Shown here in pieces: positions 56,867-64,000 of a DNA stretch of 64,000 nucleotides. Position 1 is the stretch's first letter. Each line of letters opens with the position of its first letter. Origin of the DNA: Zanthoxylum bungeanum (taxonomy: Eukaryota; Streptophyta; Magnoliopsida; Sapindales; Rutaceae); NCBI GenBank assembly GCA_019454045.1, contig SKCR01001833.1, positions 1-64,000 on the forward strand. The letters are read 5' to 3'. The translations under genes and the position numbers were made by a program. Under the pieces are notes generated by a model that saw nothing but the letters and a program-made list of their open reading frames with translations, had not been told where the DNA came from and searched no databases.

Positions 56867-59800
56867 ATTTCTCCCACTTGCTCTAGTGCCAATCCACGGT
56901 ATCATATACACGTCTCAATGTGCATCGTATGCACATGGCCCTCAAAAGCTCACCCAGTACTTAAGAGGTAGGCAACAAAAACAAGTCCGCTATGAAATAT
57001 CGAGTTTGTCAAACAAACTCTATCGTTTCCCATAGTCAGCATCATTCATTTTGTAGAATCTAATTATACATTAATATGAAATGGATGCTATATCAGTATT
57101 GTGCTACAGCTACTGAGTTGTCTCAGTATTTAAGGATCAAATCCAAAATACTATGAAGACAACCGCAAGCACAATAACAATTCAAAAACTTCTAATTTAA
57201 AATGTCACTATGCAACTTCATAAGTCAATACTTCAAAAGTTGCATTTGATTCCACTAAATAGTAGAATCCTTCGTGACACTCCCACTGCATCTTTTCTGA
57301 CTCTTTATGACGTAGACTGTCTAACGTCATAATTAGTCTCAAAACTAATATGACCCTAATGGTTGCAGACTATATTCTCCATGAATTAGAAACTCGTTCT
57401 TAATATCTCAAAGATCACAAAAACGTGTTTCAACATCCATCATATGGTCTATAGGATGTCAAAATAACTCGTAACAATTACGATTAAATCGACATCGATA
57501 ATCGCACATAATAAAGTATTCACTATGTCATCATGAAATGATACATAATATTGTTTAGACATTCTAATCAATATCTCTTTCGAAAAAGGAATCATCCTTT
57601 ACGAAAAATGAATACTTTATATAAGACACACAATAACTGTCGAACAGTTATACTAACTGTCATACAGATAGCCTTGTTATATATTTCATTAGATCACATC
57701 TAATGTACGACTAATAGGAGTATCTCAAAAGTCTCTTGGTTTTATATCTTATATAACACTTTATATCGTATATAAAAGAGACTATTCCCACTTTTATCAC
57801 GGAGTAAAGAAGACTTAGGTAAATCTTTTACCTCATAAACATCTCATTATTACTATAATAATGACAATGTCGTTAAGATATAACACTAGAAAGTAATATG
57901 TACGCTCCCACTAACCCTTCTAATCACATATGTATTCTATATACTTTGACAAGATCAGACAATCTGACGATATCAAAAATAGAGAACACATACTTCTGGA
58001 AGACTATCCGAGTCTACAATAGGCTCTATAAGCTAGCACACTAAACTGCGATTTCAGCAGAACACAAACTCTAGGGCCATTTCAGAATGTACTCTTCAAA
58101 TAAGGAAATCACAACTGATCTCTTATCTGAATAAGTCATCCAAAACGCCACTTTGCATTCTTTAGCTAAAATATACAGTTTATTATCAACATTAACCAAT
58201 ATATTTTTAATTGTTCATTTAGTTTGACTAAAGATAGGTTTTCTCAGAATCTACAATAGATTGCTGAGTATAACTTTTCTCACTGTCATATTGTAAATGT
58301 CAAACCTTTAATAAGCTCACAATGCTTTCGCTGTGCAAACAATTAGCACATATCATGAACTAATTCATAATGAAAGCTAATCAAGTTCAAAACTCGATCG
58401 TAGTAAGCTATGAACAATCTTAGATCTAAGGTTCAATGGTGAACTTCCAGAATCGATATCAAATATCGCTTCCATTATAAGTTATAGGATAATTTTTCTT
58501 CAGTAAGAAAACAACGGAACCATTAAGTATCACATACTCGTGAATGATTCTGTTATCCTATTGGACTTGCACGGAAGATGTATAAGGGTTACTTCATCTT
58601 ATTAATTACATAGTTCCATTTATAATTTATCATTCTCACATTTGACTTCAATAAGTCAAGTCTTTTTCTACAATAGTTAACATCTGATGTTACACACCAA
58701 GTAATAAAATGATTTTGTTACTTAGAATCGTAGGAAAGATATTCTATTAAATAGAATACAATATTCTATTAAACAGAATAAACGATAAACTTTTACTTAT
58801 ACCTCCGAGGTGTAAGTAATTTCCATTATATAACTATTATATAAAAGAAAGATTGAAATCTCAAACTTTTCAAGATTCAAATTTTCTACCTATACATATC
58901 ATATATGCATCTGTAGAAAATAATGGAACATTAATTAAAGAGATGAATTAGTGTTACTGGAGCATAACCCCAAGAGTATTGAAACTAATTCGGTAACTTT
59001 CAATATCAGACGAATCAAATCATATAAGATTCGATTGCTCCCACTACTCAATTCCATCAAGATGGAATCGTGGAAGAACAATATTGAATATGAATCATAT
59101 TCACTAAATAACCTTAGAACTAATTGCTTTAAATTCATACGTTTGATCGTATCAAAGATCTTTGAACAGTTCAAAGACATGTTATGAATTTTGAGGATAG
59201 AATTCTCTAAAACCTTTAGATTGAATATATTGAACAAGTCAAAAATGTTCAATCTACGTTTCATCAGAACGGATTGAGAGTACTTGAAACTTTCAAGACT
59301 TTCAATATGTGTTCCTTCAGAAACACGTAACTAAGTTATGACAATTCATCAACTAAGTTACGAAATAAAGAAAACTACCTTAAGCAATTATTATTTATTA
59401 AACTACATACATCCAATGTATCAGTTAAATAAATTTGGTGGTCCAATGACAATCATTGGTTAAACGAGATCTTAATCACTTTCCTGAATACAATATTCAT
59501 TAAATGGACAAGGATGTGTGGTGTGATCTAGTATCAAACCGTCCTTTACCATACGGATTGAGCATCCAATACTTAAGTGATTAAATTCATAAAGCACCTT
59601 TCTAAATTATTTACTTCACCGAATAATTTTTCTTAATGTTTATCTCTACGTCAATGACACTACTAGTTATTATAAAATATGTAACAATTGTTTATAAAGA
59701 ACAAGTGACTATCCAATAGTCGCGAGTTCCGATATCAAATATCAAAACAATCGTTAACCAATATTTCAAATAACTAGACGGGAGATCTGGTATCCAATAC

Positions 59801-61056
59801 CTATAGTTGTAGTATTGTGAAAATCAATATTTTCTATACACAACTATATGCATCTCATTTCTTTAGCTTTACTATTTGCATTCAACTATTCACAACAATT
59901 GTAAATAACTGATTAGCAAATTGTGTCAGACACATTACCTCTAAAGGTAATTAAAGCTTAGAAACGTCATTACTAGATAAACAAATACCTAATAGGGCTT
60001 TCTAAATGCCAGTCAAGAATCTCGAGACATGAACTAATTCAAGTCAATTCTCACTGCATAAGAAACTATTGTCTCTAAAGTATTATATCCTAAAGGGGAT
60101 ATCTATCTAGATTATCTATCATGACTTAGAAACTAAGTCATTAACCATCTTTATTTTTTAAGAAAATCGGAACAACAGTTCCCGATGGTTTAGACTAATC
60201 TAATAATATCCTAGTCTATTAGTATCTAGAACCTATTCTAGAATAACTGCAACCAAGAGTCTAGTCAGATAACATATCAAAATATATGTGCAGCAAATAA
60301 AAGTTTAATTCTATATACTATAGAATAAGGAAACAAACAAGCGGCAATTTCCATAATAACATACACTGCCTAAGTTATGGAATATTTTAAACTTAGCAGT
60401 GCCTCCCACTATTTTTACGTAATGCCGTAATCCCCAACGGAAAGATGAGAATTCAATAATTAAATCGAATTCCATAATGGGAAGAGGACCCCATGAATAT
60501 ATTTCGACTCACAGCAGAGGCACGGTCTCGCCTACGTATATTCACAGGTAGACAACTAATTGTCAATCACTCACTAGTGACTCCAAGGTTCCGGTCCTGG
60601 CCGTTTCTCGTTGTCGCTGCGAAGGCAGGCCCACAAGGAGACGTACCAAGGTTAAACTTGTCAATGATAAACTCAAGTTACTTGCGTAACCCTGACAGCT
60701 AGGGCACGTTCAGGATTCCGCTTTCGCTTGAATTTATCTAGTATCTAATATACATTCGGCATAAATAAATTTCTATCAGCTACACCCTCACAGCAGAGGC
60801 ACGGTCTCGGATGTAGTCAACGAAAAGATATTTATAAACCGTATTGACAAGACGGACCAAGAAACAAGTATTCCAAATACTAGTTACTTTAAAACCTTAT
60901 TAAGCGGGGATATTCCATTAAGTGTCATACACCCTAAATCTAATCAAATTAGATTATAACATGCATGTATAAAGTCAAGAAAACATGATTAAACATTGAA
61001 TAAAACAAGCTAATCATTTATGGAGGCCTAGAATCAGACTTGCTCTGATACCATTT
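56867..61056 (-). other. Internal region of the LARD-like element, non-coding
   Basis: 4.2 kb, AT-rich, starting (on the minus strand) with the PBS at 61042-61053 and ending with the polypurine tract at 56867-56882. The word cagcagaggcacggtctcg occurs twice (near 60512 and 60791) in a more GC-rich, conserved-looking part (60480-60820). The longest frame (58935-59264, minus, 109 residues) has no recognised domain. Much of the middle consists of drifting phrases such as tatcaaatat and ctatagaa. Confidence 0.7.
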
Positions 61057-63665
61057 TGTAGGGGTTTTAGGGGGAATATCCGGTAACGCAGCGGAAGCGG
61101 CGGAAGATCGTATCTTCCGATTTCAAAAATTTTCTCGGATTAATTAAATAAAAATATTTATTTAATATTCCAATAATCAAATTATGAAATAAAATTCAAT
61201 AAATCATATTTAGGTGAATTTACCGAATTGCCCTTACTTTGGTATTTTGTCCATTTTAGTCCGAAATTGATCTAATCAATTTTGAATGATTCTAAATCAT
61301 TTCTAAGATGAACTTAGCATGTTCAAAACATCAAAACACCAAAAGCAACCAAATCCCCAAATTTCCAACTCTTGGCCGAATGCACCACCTTGGTGCCAAA
61401 GTGTGCACTTTGTCATTTCATGCATCAAAACACATCAAGATGTAATCCAATGAACATGAAACTTTATATGCATCATATACACATCCAAATGCACAACATA
61501 TATGAAAATCCCCAAATTTGGAATTGGTCATGAACCCTAATTTTTCAATTTCTTCAAATTGGACAAATTAGACCAAATTGGTTAAATCATTACTTTAATC
61601 ATGTTTCTTCCATCCAATCAAAGTCTCAACACAATGAAACAACTCAAGATCAAATCTAGGTCATCTAAGAGTGGGTCAACAACTCTAGATTAGCAACATG
61701 GTTTCCAAAACCTTAAAGAACACTTATAACTACAATAGTCACAAGCTTTCTTCCTCATTATACATGCTCTACACACTTTCATCAAAACTTCCATCAACAA
61801 AAACACAAGGAATAAAGAAAGAAATAACCTAAGAACATCATATGTTAAAGCCTAGATCCTAAGGAACATTTCCTTTCTAATAGCAAGTTGGAAAAACTTA
61901 CTAAATCCAAGCTTTCTTTGATTTCTCTTTCTTTCTCACAAGCTTCCTTTGCTTCCAGTAATGGAGTTTTCTTTAAAGTGTATTAGGTTAAGAATGAAAT
62001 GAAATGACCAATATATACTTGTTTCCAACTTGCCTTGGCCGAAATTCACAAAGGCAATACAAGTTTTGTAATTTCATTTTCATTTCACTTTACATTTAAT
62101 CAACTTGATAAAATATCTTAATAACACTTTATAGATATTTAATTAAGTCAACAAATGCAACTAGAAAAATATAACTCTTATATATTAAGTGTATTGGCCG
62201 AAATTAAAAAAATAAAGGAAAAAGATATTTTTATTTTTCAAACAATTTTGAACAAATATCTTAAGAAGTCAAAATCAATTTGACAACCTTTCCTTTAATG
62301 TATAAGTCAACAATTGCAACTTATAATCATTTCCTAACTTTATCATTTGGTGATATATTTATATTTTAATTATATTAATCATTTAACAATTAAATTTAAT
62401 TAATTAATTAAATACAAATATATCAAATATATGTATTATATTTACTTTAAATATCTCAAATACATATATTGATGATATATGTCAAATACCTTTATTTGAC
62501 TATTTATTAGTGTGTATTTAATAATATCATATATTAAATACAAATACACATTAATTAGGAAATGACGGTTCGGCCCGTTCGCATGTATTTTTCGTTTAAC
62601 GATTAAACGATTTATAAATAATCATCATTATTCATAAATGTTGCTCTAGTGCTCTACGAGTATGTTTCATTATTGAGACTCTCTAGATTCAGGTATATCC
62701 GTCATGAAATCCAATTTCATGTCCATAATCTATCCACCCGTAGATTATGACGATCACAGATAAACTAGCTGAATCATACAGGTCGAGGTCATTGCATACG
62801 TATAATCCCTCCGTCACAGGTATCCAGATAATCCCAGAGATATAGATGTAAACGTCAAATCTCTATAGGTATTATCTCGTCGACGTATCTATTAGCAATC
62901 TCTAAATAACACTCGGAACTTACTTCCGATGTATACTGTGGCCACAGATTTAACAGACTGCTAATAATATATGGACTACCTATGCTCTGTACACAGAACT
63001 GACGGATCCTATCTTGACACACACAGGATATCCTGAGGATCGATCCACACCCAACGAACAGGCGGAGGTCTGATCTAAATAGATCGGTGACGTGACTGCC
63101 ATCTAAGTGTGGAGGATGTCTCATACATCCACAGTGGTGTCTCAAGTCGAAGGACCACTATGCTACTCAACCCGAGAAGATTCTTATTGACGTTGGTGTA
63201 CCATCCATTAAGAATCTTCGGTGAGCCGTTCAGTGTTTATCCACTATAAACACCTACACGTCTATACGAGTCTCCATAGACTCATGGTTCATTGGGATAA
63301 ACCATCGGACCAAGTCACGATATACGACATGTACTGGTCTCAATGATTTGACTAACCGACCCGTGTTAGCAAATCTTGACCAGGAACTATGTTTGATAAT
63401 ATACATATAGCAGTGACACTTCCCAATGTCAATTACAAACTAACTTTGTAACTGTGTACTGCATTATATATTATCGGCCTTTGTCTAATATATACATATC
63501 ACTAAACCACATTTAGTTTCAATCTAATCGGATCAGATCGAATACGTATATAAGAACAAGAGGTGCAACCATAAATAACTAATATTATGGAATAAGGGGA
63601 TGTTTGTATTCATGAATCAGACATAAATACGGTCCGGATTGGCGCTCTGAGCACCAACCCCAACA
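61057..63665 (-). repeat. LARD-like 5' LTR (right copy)
   Basis: Same termini as the left copy. The 62580-63660 part is almost unchanged between copies, including the 96-residue frame (62855-63145), while the AT-rich part (61130-62570) differs by several short indels. Confidence 0.85.
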
Positions 63666-63736
63666 GTCTCTTTCCGGCTCGGGTCTGCTCTTGTACCACC
63701 GAGATCGATGTTTGTTTCAGCTCGGGGTCGGGTTAC
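63666..63736 (+). repeat. Tat element 3 tandem repeats, right part (types a and c)
   Basis: Resumes the repeat array after the nested element: one 44-bp type a unit, then the first bases of a type c unit (gctcggggtcgggttac), cut by the Athila-like LTR. Confidence 0.82.
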
Positions 63737-64000
63737 TGACCGGCGTAAACACACACGTATAACGCAAGCGCACGTATCGTTCAAGTAGTATAAAAATATC
63801 GATCTCACGAGGACTTAATTCCTACTATGTTTATTAATTGTTGAATCTATTTATTTACAAATATCTAATTAAATGGAGAATAGAGATTGTTTGATTGATT
63901 TGATTTGTAAGTGGCGATGCTAAATAAAATAAATAAAAAGATAAAAGAAAATACTAAGGAAAATACAAAGACACAAAAATCTAGGGTTGTGAATCATTCT
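63737..64000 (-). repeat. Athila-like LTR on the minus strand, running past the window
   Basis: Starts TGACCGGCGTAAACAC, the reverse complement of the Athila-like LTR end, and follows the complement of about 38790-39055 throughout with scattered differences. This is a second insertion of the same family in the opposite orientation. Only its LTR end is visible. Confidence 0.88.

Larger units (their letters stand above)
54252..63665 (-). mobile_element. Non-coding LTR retroelement (LARD-like), minus strand, tRNA-iMet primed
   Basis: LTRs lie at 54252-56866 and 61057-63665 (2615 and 2609 bp). On the minus strand they begin TGTTGGGGTT and end AACCCCTACA. The plus-strand word GCTCTGATACCA at 61042-61053 is the exact complement of the common iMet PBS TGGTATCAGAGC, and the polypurine tract caagtgggagaaat (minus) borders the left LTR, so the element reads leftwards. 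The 4.2-kb internal region has no gag or pol domain. PBS and polypurine style suggest a copia-related non-autonomous element. Flanks (GTTCTT left, GTCTCT right) are an imperfect duplication inside a 44-bp repeat. Confidence 0.83.
52574..64000 (+). mobile_element. Tat element 3, Ty3/gypsy (Tat-like), decayed, interrupted twice and running past the window
   Basis: The 5' LTR (52574-53405) and PBS TGGCACCGTCTGTGGGGA (53408-53425) are followed by a broken gag to 54108. There the sequence jumps directly into the 44-bp type a repeats, so everything from mid-gag to the 3' arrays has been deleted. A non-coding LTR element (54252-63665) is inserted in the repeats, which resume at 63666-63736 before an Athila-like LTR. 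The base string before the LTR is GTCTT; the partner is outside the window. Confidence 0.8.

Noticed and set aside
54252..63665. A perfect target duplication for the LARD-like element
   Set aside because: The flanks are GTTCTT and GTCTCT and do not match exactly. Because the target is a tandem repeat, the flank similarity could come from neighbouring repeat units.

Overview
This is nuclear DNA from a flowering plant, probably a dicot, and almost all of it is nested retrotransposons. The evidence is Ty1/copia and Ty3/gypsy LTR elements with plant-type primer binding sites, a plant LINE remnant, a hAT-like fragment and plant-style introns. I see no intact single-copy host gene, rRNA or tRNA. 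The only substantial host-type protein is a LONELY GUY (LOG) cytokinin-activation homologue, and it lies inside a retrotransposon.

Layout. (1) 1-4633: an unclassified leader, then a 5'-truncated Ty1/copia element full of stops, ending in a 3' LTR at 4038-4633. (2) 4634-7419: AT-rich spacer and a diverged Athila-like LTR end with its primer binding site. (3) 7420-26501: a LINE reverse-transcriptase remnant split by Tat element 1 (7490-26246, target duplication ATATC). Its gag is cut by a three-LTR array of a non-coding retroelement (9534-23998). (4) 26502-31108: a Sirevirus-like copia element with gag but no pol and a truncated 3' LTR. (5) 31191-50514: Tat element 2 (target duplication TGGTA), with gag, protease, the last codons of pol, three tandem arrays and an intron-containing antisense gene. 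The last exon of that gene is split by a 9.8-kb Athila-like element (36829-46619, target duplication GGCGG), which carries a gag-like frame and the LOG homologue at 42410-43096. (6) 50515-52573: unclassified DNA and the end of a hAT-like element. (7) 52574-64000: Tat element 3, into whose tandem array a non-coding minus-strand LTR element with tRNA-iMet priming (54252-63665) and a minus-strand Athila-like LTR (63737 onward) have inserted.

Order of events from the nesting: LINE, then Tat 1, then the array; Tat 2, then the LOG-bearing Athila; hAT, then Tat 3, then the two elements in its array. Almost every element here lacks RT and integrase, so most would have depended on proteins supplied elsewhere. 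The observation most worth following is the LOG gene in the Athila-like element: it keeps its active-site motifs and an open frame, and the LTR upstream is unusually rich in CACGTG and TGACGTCA motifs. The intron-bearing antisense gene of the Tat element is the second.
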